The notes under the pieces were generated by a model. The model did not search any database, was not told where the DNA came from, and saw only the letters and a program-made list of their open reading frames with translations. Made by a program: the position numbers and the translations under genes. 64,000 nucleotides of DNA from Mesorhizobium zhangyense (GTDB lineage Bacteria > Pseudomonadota > Alphaproteobacteria > Rhizobiales > Rhizobiaceae). The stretch is taken from assembly GCF_011045115.1 (NCBI RefSeq), contig NZ_JAAKZG010000003.1, positions 1-64,000 of the forward strand. The letters are read 5' to 3'. Positions 44,482 to 54,094 of the stretch are shown in pieces; position 1 is the first letter of the stretch; each line of letters opens with the position of its first letter.

Positions 44482-45675
44482 ATGCCCAAACCCTCATCCC
44501 GCATTTCCGGTATCACGCCGTCCGGCAAGGACGGCTGGGAAGTCCATTTCGCCGCCATGAACCGCAAGGAGGCAGGCGAAGACATCATCATGCTTTCGGT
44601 CGGCGACCACGATTTCGACACGCCCGCCGAAACGGTCGAAGCCTGCGTCACCGCCGTGCGCGCCGGCTATCACCATTATACGCAGCTTCCCGGCATACCG
44701 CGCCTGCGCGCGGCCATGGCGAAACTCTCCACGCAATGCACCGGCGTGCCCACCACCGCCGACGAGGTGATTGCCACACCCGGCGGGCAGCTCGCGCTAT
44801 TTGCCGCCGCTCAAGCCGCACTTGATCCAGGCGACCACGCCATCGTCGTTGCGCCCTACTATGCCACCTACCCGCCAACTTTCCGGGCGGCAGGCGCTGA
44901 ATTCACCATCGTCGAGACCCGGGCCGAGGACGGTTTCCAGCCCCGCGCCGAGGATATCGCCGCAGCTTTGCAGCCGCGCACCAAGGCCATCCTCATCAAC
45001 ACGCCCAACAATCCGACGGGTGCGGTCTACTCCCGCAAAAGCCTGGAAGGCATCGCGGAAATCTGCCGCAAGCACGATCTTTGGCTGTTTTCCGACGAGG
45101 TCTACTGGACGCTGGGCGGCGGCGAGCATGTCTCGCCGCGCTCGCTGCCCGGCATGGCCGAACGGACGCTGGTCATCAATTCCATGTCGAAAAGCCACGG
45201 CATGACCGGCTGGCGCATCGGCTGGCTGACTGCTCCGAAGGAACTGGTCAGCCTGCTCATCAGCCTCAATCTCGTCACCACCTACGGGCTGACCGATTTC
45301 GTCAGCCGCGCAGCGGTCGAGGCGATGGAAAACGCCTATGGCGTCAAGGAGATCGCCGAACGCTATACGGCACGACGCGCCGTTTTCCTCGACGCGGTGC
45401 GCGGGCTGAACAATGTCACCGTGCGCGGTTCCGAAGGCGGCATGTATGTCATGCTCGACATCAGCGCCATCGAGCCGGATTGCGAAAGCTTCGCCTGGGC
45501 GTTCCTCAACGCCGAAAAGGTCGCCGTCATGCCGGGCGTCAGCTTCGGCGACGCCGCCGCCGGCCATATCCGCATCAGCCTCTGCCAGCCGGAGGAAATT
45601 CTTCTTGAAGCAGCAGCGCGCCTGAAGCGCTTCGCTACCACCTACAGCCCATCCAAGGAAAGCAAGCAAGCATGA
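44482..45675 (+). CDS. PLP-dependent aminotransferase, class I/II
   Basis: A 397-residue fold-type I aminotransferase. NTPNNPTGAVYS contains the conserved Asn that binds the pyridine ring's neighbours, FSDEVYW supplies the Asp/Tyr, and SMSKSHGMTGWRIGW holds the Schiff-base Lys. It overlaps the next FAD-GcvT gene by four bases. Placed between two N-methyl-amino-acid dehydrogenases, it may act on the glycine, serine or keto acid produced, but the substrate is not defined by the sequence. Confidence 0.9.
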   Translation: MPKPSSRISGITPSGKDGWEVHFAAMNRKEAGEDIIMLSVGDHDFDTPAETVEACVTAVRAGYHHYTQLPGIPRLRAAMAKLSTQCTGVPTTADEVIATPGGQLALFAAAQAALDPGDHAIVVAPYYATYPPTFRAAGAEFTIVETRAEDGFQPRAEDIAAALQPRTKAILINTPNNPTGAVYSRKSLEGIAEICRKHDLWLFSDEVYWTLGGGEHVSPRSLPGMAERTLVINSMSKSHGMTGWRIGWLTAPKELVSLLISLNLVTTYGLTDFVSRAAVEAMENAYGVKEIAERYTARRAVFLDAVRGLNNVTVRGSEGGMYVMLDISAIEPDCESFAWAFLNAEKVAVMPGVSFGDAAAGHIRISLCQPEEILLEAAARLKRFATTYSPSKESKQA

Positions 45676-48116
45676 GTTCTCTGCCGCAAAAAGCCCGCGC
45701 CGTCATCATCGGCGGCGGCGTATCCGGCTGTTCGGTTGCCTATCACCTCGCCAAGCTCGGCTGGACCGACATCGTGCTTCTGGAGCGCAAGCAGCTCACC
45801 TCCGGCACGACTTGGCATGCCGCGGGGCTTATCGGCCAGTTGCGCGCTTCGCAGAACATGACGCGGCTCGCCAAATACTCCGCCGACCTCTACGTCAAGC
45901 TGGAAGAAGAAACCGAAGTCGCCACCGGCATGCGCCAGGTCGGCTCCATCACCGTCGCACTAACAGAGGAGCGCAAGCACGAAATCTACCGCCAGGCCTC
46001 GCTTGCCCGCGCCTTCGATGTCGATGTCCGCGAGATTTCACCCAACGAAGTCAAGGAGATGTACCCGCATCTCAACGTGTCGGACGTGGTCGGCGCGGTG
46101 CACCTGCCGCTCGACGGCCAATGCGATCCCGCCAACATCGCCATGGCACTGGCCAAGGGCGCACGCCAGCGCGGCGCCAAGATCGTCGAGGGGGTAAAAG
46201 TCACCGCCGTGCACCAGAAGAACGGCCGCGTCACCGGCGTTTCATGGGCCAAGGGCGACGAGCAAGGCACGATCGAGAGCGACGTGGTGATAAACTGCGC
46301 CGGCATGTGGGCGCGCGAGCTTGGCGCCATGTCGGGCGTGACCGTGCCGCTGCACGCCTGCGAGCATTTTTACCTCGTCACCGAAGCCATCCAGGGCCTC
46401 GGCCGCCTCCCCGTCCTGCGCGTGCCGGACGAATGCGCCTACTACAAGGAAGACGCCGGCAAGATGATGCTCGGCGCCTTCGAGCCGGTCGCCAAGCCCT
46501 GGGGCATGAACGGCATTTCGGAGGATTTCTGCTTCGACCAGTTGCCGGAGGATTTCGAGCATTTCGAGCCAATCCTCGAAATGGGCGTGAACCGCATGCC
46601 GATGCTCGGCACCGCCGGCATCCACACCTTCTTCAACGGGCCGGAAAGTTTTACGCCCGACGACCGCTACTATCTCGGCGAAGCGCCCGAACTCGGCGGC
46701 TATTGGGTGGCGGCAGGCTACAATTCCATCGGTATCGTCTCGTCCGGCGGTGCCGGCATGGCGCTGGCGCAATGGATCAATGACGGCGAAGCGCCCTTCG
46801 ACCTGTGGGAAGTCGACATCCGCCGCGCCCAGCCATTCCAGAAGAACCGCGCCTATCTCAAGGAGCGCGTGTCCGAGACGCTCGGCCTGCTCTATGCGGA
46901 CCATTTCCCCTACCGCCAGATGGCGACCTCGCGCGGCGTGCGCCGCTCGCCGATCCACGAGCATCTCAAGGCGCGCGGCGCTGTGTTCGGCGAAGTCGCC
47001 GGCTGGGAACGCCCCAACTGGTTCGCCCGCGAGGGTCAGGAGCGCGAATACAAATATTCCTGGAAACGGCAGAACTGGTTCGACAACCAGCGCGACGAGC
47101 ACCTTGCCGTGCGCAGCAATGTCGGCCTGTTCGACATGACCTCCTTCGGCAAGATCAGGATCGAGGGCCGCGATGCGCTGGCCTTCCTGCAGCGCATGTG
47201 CGCCAACGACCTCGACGTCGCTCCCGGCAAGATCGTCTACACGCAGATGCTGAACAATCGCGGCGGCATCGAGAGCGATCTCACCGTCTCGCGGCTTTCC
47301 GAGACGGCCTTCTTCGCAGTCGTGCCCGGCGCGACCTTGCAGCGCGATCTGGCATGGTTGCGCAAGCATCTGCGCGACGAGTTCGTCGTCATCACCGATG
47401 TGACGGCCTCGGAAAGCGTGCTCTGCCTGATGGGCCCGCGCTCGCGCGAGTTGATCCAGAAAATCAGCCCCAACGATTTCTCCAATGAGACCAACCCGTT
47501 CGGCACCTTCCGGGAAATCGAGATCGGCATGGGGCTGGCGCGCGCCCACCGCGTCACCTATGTCGGCGAACTCGGCTGGGAACTCTATGTCTCGACCGAC
47601 CAGACAGCCCATGTCTTCGAGGCGCTGGAGGAAGCCGGTCGGGAGTTCGACCTGAAACTCTGCGGCCTGCACACGCTGGATTCCTGCCGCATCGAAAAAG
47701 CCTTCCGCCATTTCGGCCATGACATCACCGACGAGGACCACGTGCTGGAAGCCGGCCTCGGCTTTGCCGTGAAGACCGGCAAGGGCGAATTCATCGGCCG
47801 CGACGCAGTGCTGGCAAAGAAGGATGCCGGCCTGTCGCGCCGGCTGGTCCAATTCCGCCTCACCGACCCGGAGCCGTTGCTGTTCCACAACGAGGCGATC
47901 GTGCGCGACGGCAAGATCGTCGGCCCCATCACCTCAGGCGGTTACGGCCATCATCTCGGCGGCGCCATCGGGCTCGGCTATGTACCGGCGAAAGGCGAGA
48001 GCGAGGCCGATGTGCTTGGCTCATCCTACGAGATCGAAATCGCGGGCGAACGCTTCAAGGCGGAGATGTCGCTGAAGCCGATGTATGATCCGAAATCGGA
48101 ACGGGTCAGGATGTAG
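45672..48116 (+). CDS. FAD-GcvT oxidoreductase (dimethylglycine/sarcosine dehydrogenase-like), variant 3
   Basis: An 814-residue paralogue of 42030-44480. VIIGGGVSGCSVAYHLAKLG binds FAD, and TTWHAAGLIGQLRAS carries the covalent-flavin His. The GcvT half (about 430-814) has VTYVGELGWELYVS. It differs from variant 2 in the substrate domain (residues 150-380), so the two probably prefer different N-methyl substrates, for example dimethylglycine and sarcosine. It is the last gene of the XRE-led operon; a repeat element follows. Confidence 0.9.
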   Translation: MSSLPQKARAVIIGGGVSGCSVAYHLAKLGWTDIVLLERKQLTSGTTWHAAGLIGQLRASQNMTRLAKYSADLYVKLEEETEVATGMRQVGSITVALTEERKHEIYRQASLARAFDVDVREISPNEVKEMYPHLNVSDVVGAVHLPLDGQCDPANIAMALAKGARQRGAKIVEGVKVTAVHQKNGRVTGVSWAKGDEQGTIESDVVINCAGMWARELGAMSGVTVPLHACEHFYLVTEAIQGLGRLPVLRVPDECAYYKEDAGKMMLGAFEPVAKPWGMNGISEDFCFDQLPEDFEHFEPILEMGVNRMPMLGTAGIHTFFNGPESFTPDDRYYLGEAPELGGYWVAAGYNSIGIVSSGGAGMALAQWINDGEAPFDLWEVDIRRAQPFQKNRAYLKERVSETLGLLYADHFPYRQMATSRGVRRSPIHEHLKARGAVFGEVAGWERPNWFAREGQEREYKYSWKRQNWFDNQRDEHLAVRSNVGLFDMTSFGKIRIEGRDALAFLQRMCANDLDVAPGKIVYTQMLNNRGGIESDLTVSRLSETAFFAVVPGATLQRDLAWLRKHLRDEFVVITDVTASESVLCLMGPRSRELIQKISPNDFSNETNPFGTFREIEIGMGLARAHRVTYVGELGWELYVSTDQTAHVFEALEEAGREFDLKLCGLHTLDSCRIEKAFRHFGHDITDEDHVLEAGLGFAVKTGKGEFIGRDAVLAKKDAGLSRRLVQFRLTDPEPLLFHNEAIVRDGKIVGPITSGGYGHHLGGAIGLGYVPAKGESEADVLGSSYEIEIAGERFKAEMSLKPMYDPKSERVRM

Positions 48117-48120
48117 CGCC

Positions 48121-48260
48121 TCTTCCTTCTCCCCGACTCTATACGGGGAGAAGGTGGCCCGAAGGGTCGGATGAGGGCAGCGCCAAAGTTTGCAAAGCTG
48201 GCTCCGCCCCTCATCTGCCTGCCGGCATCTTCTCCCCGTATAGAGACGGGGAGAAGAAGG
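48121..48260. repeat. Pair of CCTTCTCCCCG hairpins
   Basis: Two copies of the CTTCTCCCCG...CGGGGAGAAG hairpin, at 48125-48154 and 48229-48257, are in inverted order with TGAGGGCAGCGCC and its partner between them. They belong to the same repeat family as 20880-21000 and 55780-55900. They lie between convergent genes and may act as a terminator. Confidence 0.8.
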
Positions 48261-48279
48261 ACTGCCGCAACGTCCACTC

Positions 48280-48867
48280 TCAAAAAGCCGCCAGCTTGCG
48301 CCTCACCTGCCCCAGAAACGCATCGCGGCTTTTCGGCGTCGAGGTGTCCATCATGTAATGCGCCAGGAACATCGTGCGGCAGCGCCGGGCGCAGAGCGCG
48401 CGGATGCCGCGCAAGATGGTCTTGCGGCCGGGATGGCCGACGACATGCGACCACCAGCGCGGCGCACCGCAGGTGGTGATGACGGCGATCTTCGACACAT
48501 GCGTCATCAGCGGCCTGATCGCGCCCTTGCCCTTGGGCAGTTCGAAAGCGACCTCGGTCGCCCACACCCGGTCGAGCCAGCCTTTCAGCATGGCCGGCAG
48601 GCCATACCACCATGTCGGGTAGATGAAGACGATTGCCTGCGCCCATTTCAGGTGCTCGATATGCGCCTCAAGTGCTGGGTCCACCGGCCGGCGGTCATTG
48701 TAGAATCGCCGCTCGTCGTCGCGCATGACGGGGTCGAAGTTTTCCGCATAGAGATCGACGAGGCGCGCTTCGCAGCCCTTGGCGTTGATCGCCTCGATTG
48801 CCGCGTCGCGCACCGCCGCGCAGAAGCTTTCAGGCACGGGATGGCAATAGACAACCAGCACCCGCAT
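48280..48867 (-). CDS. NAD(P)H-dependent oxidoreductase, flavodoxin fold, copy 1
   Basis: A 195-residue protein of the NQO/MdaB-type flavodoxin-like family. MRVLVVYCHPVPESFCAAV is the FMN/FAD phosphate loop and FIYPTWWYGLPAMLKGWLDRV the ring-binding loop. Its ATG shares one base with the stop of the paralogue upstream (TGATG), so they are co-translated. Substrates of such enzymes are quinones, nitro or azo compounds. It may serve redox reactions of the FAD-oxidase and deaminase genes upstream. Confidence 0.88.
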   Translation of the reverse strand: MRVLVVYCHPVPESFCAAVRDAAIEAINAKGCEARLVDLYAENFDPVMRDDERRFYNDRRPVDPALEAHIEHLKWAQAIVFIYPTWWYGLPAMLKGWLDRVWATEVAFELPKGKGAIRPLMTHVSKIAVITTCGAPRWWSHVVGHPGRKTILRGIRALCARRCRTMFLAHYMMDTSTPKSRDAFLGQVRRKLAAF

Positions 48868-49448
48868 CAGAACGAGTCCATCTGCGCCGTGACCTTCGCC
48901 ATGAATTTTTCGCGCGAGGCGGGTGTCGAAAGGTTCATGGAATAGTGCGCCAGATAGGAAACCGGCGCTCCCGGTTTCACCGTCGCGCGCAACACCCGCG
49001 TGATGATCTTTCGCGGCGGATCGCCAACCAGCAACGCAGCGAGCCGGCTGCCGCCATAGGTGGTGACGGCCGCGACCTTTTTGACATTGTGAAGCGTCGG
49101 CACCGTGCGGCCAGCGACCAGCTTGAACGACACGCCGGGCAAGAAGACGCGATCGAAAAAGCCTTTCAGGATAGCGGGATAGCCATAGTTCCACACAGGA
49201 AAGGAAAGCACCAGCGCGTCCGCGCGCTGTAGCCGCTCGACATAGCTGCGCACGCTTTCGATATTGGCGGGACTATCGTGATAGCCGATGCGCTCGGCGC
49301 GCGTGAGGCGCGGATCGAAGTCTTCGGCATAGAGGTCGCAGTCGTCGACGCTATGGCCCTTCGTCCTCAACCGTTCGACGATCAGGCTGTGAACTGCCGC
49401 GCCGAAGCTTGTCTCCACCGGATTGGCGTAGAGGACGAGGATGTTCAT
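48867..49448 (-). CDS. NAD(P)H-dependent oxidoreductase, flavodoxin fold, copy 2
   Basis: A 193-residue paralogue of 48280-48867. MNILVLYANPVETSFGAAV and FPVWNYGYPAILKGFFDRV give the flavin-binding loops. GGGAG lies five bases before the start at 49448. The C-terminal ends of both copies (HYSMNLSTPASREKFMAKV and HYMMDTSTPKSRDAFLGQV) are closely similar, indicating a tandem duplication, and the pair may form a heterodimer. It lies 11 bases after the FAD-linked oxidase stop. Confidence 0.88.
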   Translation of the reverse strand: MNILVLYANPVETSFGAAVHSLIVERLRTKGHSVDDCDLYAEDFDPRLTRAERIGYHDSPANIESVRSYVERLQRADALVLSFPVWNYGYPAILKGFFDRVFLPGVSFKLVAGRTVPTLHNVKKVAAVTTYGGSRLAALLVGDPPRKIITRVLRATVKPGAPVSYLAHYSMNLSTPASREKFMAKVTAQMDSF

Positions 49449-49459
49449 GCCTGCTCCCG

Positions 49460-50866
49460 TCAACCCGCCCGCTGCAAACCCTTGAATAGGAACGTCTTGC
49501 CCGACCGGTAGTCGTAGTCGGGATTTTCCCAGGCGATCATCTTGCCGGGATTGAGCAGGCCTTGGGGGTCGGCCTCTCGCTTGAAGGCCAACTGAATATC
49601 GTCCGTCTGCTTCATGCCGCCCTCCTCCAGCGTGTAGCGGTGCGGGTTGAAGATCGGACAGCCATTCTCCTCATGCAAGCGAATGATCTCATCGAGCCGC
49701 TCTTCGGTGGTGAATTTCACCAACGGCAGGCCGAAACAGGTGATGTTGCCGTCGAAGCGCACGAATTCGAGATGGGAAAACACCTCGCCCGGAAACATCG
49801 CGTCCATCTTCTCGACCAGAGCCAACTGGTTCGGGAATGGGTATAGCGATTGGAGATAGGTCATCGCGGGATCGACGCGCAGCGCCCGCAAGGTCGTATG
49901 GTTCCAGGCAAGCTCGAAGGTCGGCGGCAGGCCCTTTTTCTCCTCCTCGGACATGCTGGCAGCGTTCATCACGACTTCGCCGCCCTCGCGACGCGTGAAA
50001 GCAAGAAATGCGTCGAGCGAATGCGGCGCGACCATCACCAGGCAGATGCTCTGCCCCGACCGGAAAAAACGCTGGTGGCGCTTGAAATAATCCTGCGGCA
50101 CAGGTGCCGCGATCGGCGTGATGAGCTTGGTCAGCAACCCGTCCTGGCAGCCAAGCGCATTGCCGTAGCGCGCCGCGCCCATGAAACTGTCGAAGCCGAC
50201 GATCACGTCGATCCAATCGTAGGACGCCGTCAACGGCATCTCGACTTCGACGATGATGCCGTTGGTGCCGTAGGCGTGGGTGACCTTGTGCAGGTCCTCA
50301 CCGGTGAGGTCCAGAACCTTAGGCTCGGCCTCCATGGTGACGACGCGCAGGCGAATGACGTTGCCGAAATCGCGCAAACCCCCGAAATTGATCGAGCCGA
50401 CGCCGCCCGACCCGCCGGCAATAAAACCGCCGATGGAAGCGGTGTTGTAGGTGGAAGGGTGCAGGCGCAGTTCCTGGCCTGAATGCGTGCGCGTCGCCCG
50501 GTCGATATCGGCAAGGATGGCGCCCGGCCCACAAATGACGCGCCCCGACGCGATCGTGGTGATCTCGCTCATCTCGGCTAGCGACAGCACCACACCGCCC
50601 GACAATGGCATGGCTTGACCATAATTGCCGGTGCCGGCGCCGCGCGGCGTTACCGGAATGCCGAGGCGGTGACAGGCGGCGAGCACGCGCACGACCTCGG
50701 CCTGGTTCTTGGGCGAGACAACGAGATCGGCGGTGACGTTTTCGAGCTGGCGCTTGAGGACAGGGCTGTACCAGTAGAAATCGCGGCTCTTCTGCTGCGC
50801 AATCGCCGGATTGTCTTCGATCTTCATGCCGTCGAGTTCGCGCTTAAGCGCCGAAATGTTCATCAT
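49460..50866 (-). CDS. FAD-linked oxidase (glycolate/D-lactate dehydrogenase-like)
   Basis: A 468-residue protein with a PCMH-type FAD-binding domain (TPRGAGTGNYGQAMPLSGGVVLSL and ASIGGFIAGGSGGVG, residues about 70-170). The C-terminal domain (residues 200-468) is unlike GlcD and lacks the usual metal-binding His motif, so the substrate is uncertain. It overlaps the deaminase-like gene by four bases. The ABC importer, deaminase, FAD oxidase and flavodoxin-like enzymes thus appear to form one catabolic unit for an imported heterocycle or amine. Confidence 0.82.
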   Translation of the reverse strand: MMNISALKRELDGMKIEDNPAIAQQKSRDFYWYSPVLKRQLENVTADLVVSPKNQAEVVRVLAACHRLGIPVTPRGAGTGNYGQAMPLSGGVVLSLAEMSEITTIASGRVICGPGAILADIDRATRTHSGQELRLHPSTYNTASIGGFIAGGSGGVGSINFGGLRDFGNVIRLRVVTMEAEPKVLDLTGEDLHKVTHAYGTNGIIVEVEMPLTASYDWIDVIVGFDSFMGAARYGNALGCQDGLLTKLITPIAAPVPQDYFKRHQRFFRSGQSICLVMVAPHSLDAFLAFTRREGGEVVMNAASMSEEEKKGLPPTFELAWNHTTLRALRVDPAMTYLQSLYPFPNQLALVEKMDAMFPGEVFSHLEFVRFDGNITCFGLPLVKFTTEERLDEIIRLHEENGCPIFNPHRYTLEEGGMKQTDDIQLAFKREADPQGLLNPGKMIAWENPDYDYRSGKTFLFKGLQRAG

Positions 50867-52167
50867 TTCACCATAAGGTCGTCGAGTTCGGCATAGTCGG
50901 GCAGTTCGCGCGCAATCGCCTTGCCATCGCGGACGACGATGCGATCCGATTCCGGCCGCGACAGAAGCTCGGTCCAGCTCCGACCCTTGAAAATGACGAA
51001 GTCGGCGGCGTCGCCGGCGCTTATGCTGTCCGCTCCGTCGAGCCGCATCACCTCCGCCGGCGACGACGCAACCGACTTCGGCCAGTCGCTCACCGGGTGA
51101 TCTAAATGCAGGATGCGTGTCGCCATGCGATAGACTTCCAGCATGTCGAGATCGCCATAGGCATAAAACGGGTCGCGGGTGTTGTCGGAGGCGACCGAAA
51201 CCGGAATGCCGCGCGCCTTCATCTCATGCAGCAGCGTCACGCCACGCCAGCGCGGCGTGGTGCCGTCATGGCGCCGGTCCTGAAGGTAGAGATTGCACAT
51301 CGGCAGCGACACCACCGCAATGCCAGCACGCGCGACCTTGTCGAGCGTATCCAGCACGTCAGCATCCGGCTGGCGCGCCAGCGAGCAGCAATGGCCAACG
51401 AGGATTTTTCCCGCGAAGCTATGACGCAAGGCGGCTTCGGCGATTTTCCTCAGACCGACTGCGGAGATATCGGCAGTTTCATCGGCATGGAAATCGAGGT
51501 CGAGGCCGTGATCAATCGCGGTGCGGAACATGCGGTCGAGCAGTTCGTCGAGGTCGGGCACCATATAGGCGACAGCGCCGAGCACGCCATTGGCAGCCGC
51601 CACCTGCTTCGCCAACCGTTCAAACCATGCCGCATCGCGCACGCCATCAATGCCGAGCAGGCAGGCCCCCTGCAACTCGATGCGGCCACGCCAGCGCTCG
51701 CGCATTTCCTCAAAAACCGGCCAGGAGATTTCTTCCTGCGGCGGCACGCTGTCGATATGGGTGCGCAGCGCCTTGGTGCCGTGCGCATAGGCCGAGCGCA
51801 GGGAGAAATCCATGCGCCGGGCGACATCCTCGGCAGTCCAGCGCGCGGCGCGGTCGTTTCCTGTCGCGATGAGCGCACCGGGAAAGGAACCGTCCGGGTT
51901 CGGCGTTCGCGGCCAGATATGGCCCTTGTCGATGTGGGTGTGGCAATCGACGAAACACGGCAGGATGATGCGGCCTTTGAGGTCGATGGCGTTGGCGGCT
52001 GGTGAAGCGGGCGCAATGCTCGAAATCCTGCCGGCCGCGACAGTGACGTTGGCGAGCGCGAAGCCATCAGTGTCGAAGGAGGCGGCAAGGCCGGGTGTCA
52101 GCGAGGAATGCACGCGGGTGTTGGTGAGGGTGTAGTTGCCGGATGTGGGGAACTGGATCGCCGTCAT
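50863..52167 (-). CDS. Cytosine deaminase-like amidohydrolase
   Basis: A 434-residue metal-dependent amidohydrolase of the CodA group. The metal site is complete: CHTHIDKGH (His-x-His), DFHADET, VGHCCSLA and the Asp of SDNTRDPFYAYG. E. coli CodA keeps the same order of motifs. Substrates in this group include cytosine, isocytosine, creatinine and related N-heterocycles. The start at 52167 precedes the family N-terminus; the GTG at 52179 is the alternative. It is linked to the FAD oxidase and lies beside the NMT1/THI5-type importer, separated by an inverted repeat. Confidence 0.88.
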   Translation of the reverse strand: MTAIQFPTSGNYTLTNTRVHSSLTPGLAASFDTDGFALANVTVAAGRISSIAPASPAANAIDLKGRIILPCFVDCHTHIDKGHIWPRTPNPDGSFPGALIATGNDRAARWTAEDVARRMDFSLRSAYAHGTKALRTHIDSVPPQEEISWPVFEEMRERWRGRIELQGACLLGIDGVRDAAWFERLAKQVAAANGVLGAVAYMVPDLDELLDRMFRTAIDHGLDLDFHADETADISAVGLRKIAEAALRHSFAGKILVGHCCSLARQPDADVLDTLDKVARAGIAVVSLPMCNLYLQDRRHDGTTPRWRGVTLLHEMKARGIPVSVASDNTRDPFYAYGDLDMLEVYRMATRILHLDHPVSDWPKSVASSPAEVMRLDGADSISAGDAADFVIFKGRSWTELLSRPESDRIVVRDGKAIARELPDYAELDDLMVK

Positions 52168-52215
52168 TGCACCGCCCACCTCGGCGAATGAGCAGCAACG
52201 CCTCGTTCCTTCGCA

Positions 52216-52369
52216 CCCCCCTCTGGCCTGCCGGCCATCTCCCCCTCAAGGGGGGAGATTAGCAGTATCAACGCTGCCGCCTGCTCAACAGCTATGAAGA
52301 TTGGCGAAAGCAGTTGTGAAAGCTGATCTCCCCCCTTGAGGGGGAGATGGCCGGCAGGCCAGAGGGGGG
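52216..52369. repeat. Large perfect inverted repeat, arms 44 bases
   Basis: The arms at 52216-52259 and 52326-52369 are exact reverse complements, starting CCCCCCTCTGGCCTGCC and ending GGCAGGCCAGAGGGGGG. Each arm itself folds at ATCTCCCCC...GGGGGAGAT. The 66-base centre is unrelated sequence. A second copy of the family is at 59299-59450. It lies between the deaminase and permease genes. Confidence 0.92.
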
Positions 52370-52420
52370 CAACGTAGCGCGCAGACAGTCCCATTCTTTC
52401 TGCAACCCGCACAGCCACCC

Positions 52421-53272
52421 TCACCGCTCCTGCTTCAGCGCGCTTTCGTGCCAGCGCCGCAGGATGAGATGCGACACGAGCGAAAGCACGAGGAAGATGA
52501 CGATGCCGGCAAGCGAGATCAGGATCAGCGCCGCAAACAGCCTCGGTGCGTTTAGCCGGTAGCCCGCCTCGATGATGCGCGAGGCGAGCCCCGACGATTG
52601 CCCGGAAGCACCCGCGACGAACTCGGCAACCACCGCGCCGATGAGCGACAGGCCGCCGGCGATTTTCAAGCCACCGAGGAAATAGGGCATCGCCGCCGGC
52701 AGGCGCAGATGCCAGAGCTCCTGCCAGCGCGTCGCGCCATTGAGGCGGAACAGGTCGCGCAAATTGCGGTCTACCGAGTTCAGCCCGAGCGTCGTGTTGG
52801 ACAAGATCGGGAAGAAGGCGACGATCCAGGCGCAGAGCAGGAGCTTGGCCGTCTGGTTGTCGACATAGATGTTGATCAGCGGAAAGATCGCGACGATCGG
52901 CGTGACCTGCAGCACGATGGCGAATGGAAAGAACGACATCTCCACCCATTTCGACTGCGCGAACAGCACGGCGAGCCCTACGCCGCCGACGACCGCCAGG
53001 AGCAGGCCGAGAAAGGTGATGCGCAGCGTCACCAGCAGCGAGCCGAACAGCAGGGCGGCGTCGTTATACAGCGTCTGCAGCACCACGCCGGGACGCGGCA
53101 GGATATATTGCGGGATCTCGTTCCAGACGCAGATGCGGTCCCACAGCCAGATCGCCAGCACCATGATCGCCAGCGGCAGCACCCAGCTGCCGATGCGCTC
53201 CAGCCGTTCCCGCCGCAGGCGCCGCGCTTCCTCGGGATCGAGCGTTGCCACGGAGCTTTCGACAGCGGTCAT
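52421..53272 (-). CDS. ABC transporter permease (NitT/TauT/ThiX-like)
   Basis: A 283-residue inner-membrane subunit with six predicted helices. The EAA-type loop reads NGATRWQELWHLRLPAAMPYF near residue 185, as in permeases of the nitrate/taurine/thiamine-precursor family. It overlaps the ATPase gene by four bases. Together with 53269 and 54095 it forms a complete importer. Confidence 0.92.
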   Translation of the reverse strand: MTAVESSVATLDPEEARRLRRERLERIGSWVLPLAIMVLAIWLWDRICVWNEIPQYILPRPGVVLQTLYNDAALLFGSLLVTLRITFLGLLLAVVGGVGLAVLFAQSKWVEMSFFPFAIVLQVTPIVAIFPLINIYVDNQTAKLLLCAWIVAFFPILSNTTLGLNSVDRNLRDLFRLNGATRWQELWHLRLPAAMPYFLGGLKIAGGLSLIGAVVAEFVAGASGQSSGLASRIIEAGYRLNAPRLFAALILISLAGIVIFLVLSLVSHLILRRWHESALKQER

Positions 53273-54078
53273 GCCGCCGCTCCGTGTGTGGAGTTGATGG
53301 CGCTCACCAGCACGTCCGAGGCCTGCCGGCACAAGGCGGCATAAGCGGGCGATGTGCGGAACGCCTCGTCGCGCGGATAGGGCGCGTCAACCTCGACCTC
53401 CTGAAACACCCTGCCCGGCCGTGCCGCCATGACGACGATGCGGTTGGAGAGAAAGACGCTTTCGAAGACGCTGTGCGTGACGAAGACGACGGTGAAGCGC
53501 TCATCCTGCCAGAGCTCCAGCAGGTCGTTGTTGAGCTTGAAGCGCGTGATTTCGTCGAGCGCCGCAAACGGCTCGTCCATGAGCAGCACGCGCGGCTTGG
53601 TCACCAGCGCACGCGCGATCGACACGCGCATCTTCATGCCGCCGGAAAGCTCGCGCGGCACCGCGTTTTCGAAGCCGGAGAGGTGGACGCGCTCAAGAAG
53701 CTGCGAAACCGCCGGTGCAGCATCGCTTCGTGAAACGCCCTTCAGCCGCAGCGGCAGCCACACATTATCGAACACGCTGGCCCAGGGCAGCAGCGTCGGC
53801 TCCTGAAAGACGAAACCGACGGAACTCTCCTCGCCGGGCTTGCGCGACCAGTCCAGCGTGCCGGTGGTCGGCGCCGTCAGGCCGGCGATGATGCGCAGCG
53901 CCGTCGACTTGCCACAGCCTGACGGGCCGAGCAGGCTGAGGAAATCGCCCTCCCGGATCGTCATGTCGACATTGCTGAGCGCGGTCACGCCGTTGGAAAA
54001 GGTCTTTCCGACGGCGCGCAGCGAAAGCAGCGGTTTTCCGCTGCCTTCCATGCCCGGTACTGTTGTCGATGGAACCAT
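53269..54078 (-). CDS. ABC transporter ATP-binding protein
   Basis: A 269-residue ATPase. Walker A is GPSGCGKSTALRI, the signature is ELSGGMKMRVSIARAL, Walker B is VLLMDEPF, and FVTHSVFES holds the switch His. The Q-loop (VFQEPTLLPW) is of NitT/TauT type. It powers the importer with 52421 and 54095. Confidence 0.95.
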   Translation of the reverse strand: MVPSTTVPGMEGSGKPLLSLRAVGKTFSNGVTALSNVDMTIREGDFLSLLGPSGCGKSTALRIIAGLTAPTTGTLDWSRKPGEESSVGFVFQEPTLLPWASVFDNVWLPLRLKGVSRSDAAPAVSQLLERVHLSGFENAVPRELSGGMKMRVSIARALVTKPRVLLMDEPFAALDEITRFKLNNDLLELWQDERFTVVFVTHSVFESVFLSNRIVVMAARPGRVFQEVEVDAPYPRDEAFRTSPAYAALCRQASDVLVSAINSTHGAAA

Positions 54079-54094
54079 TACGTCGGAGCCGGAC

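Noticed and set aside
46242-47888. 548-residue open frame antisense to the third FAD-GcvT gene
   Set aside because: High GC content at codon third positions keeps the antisense frame open. The opposite strand encodes a complete, recognisable enzyme. The same applies to the long antisense frames at 13509-15140 and 37816-39453.
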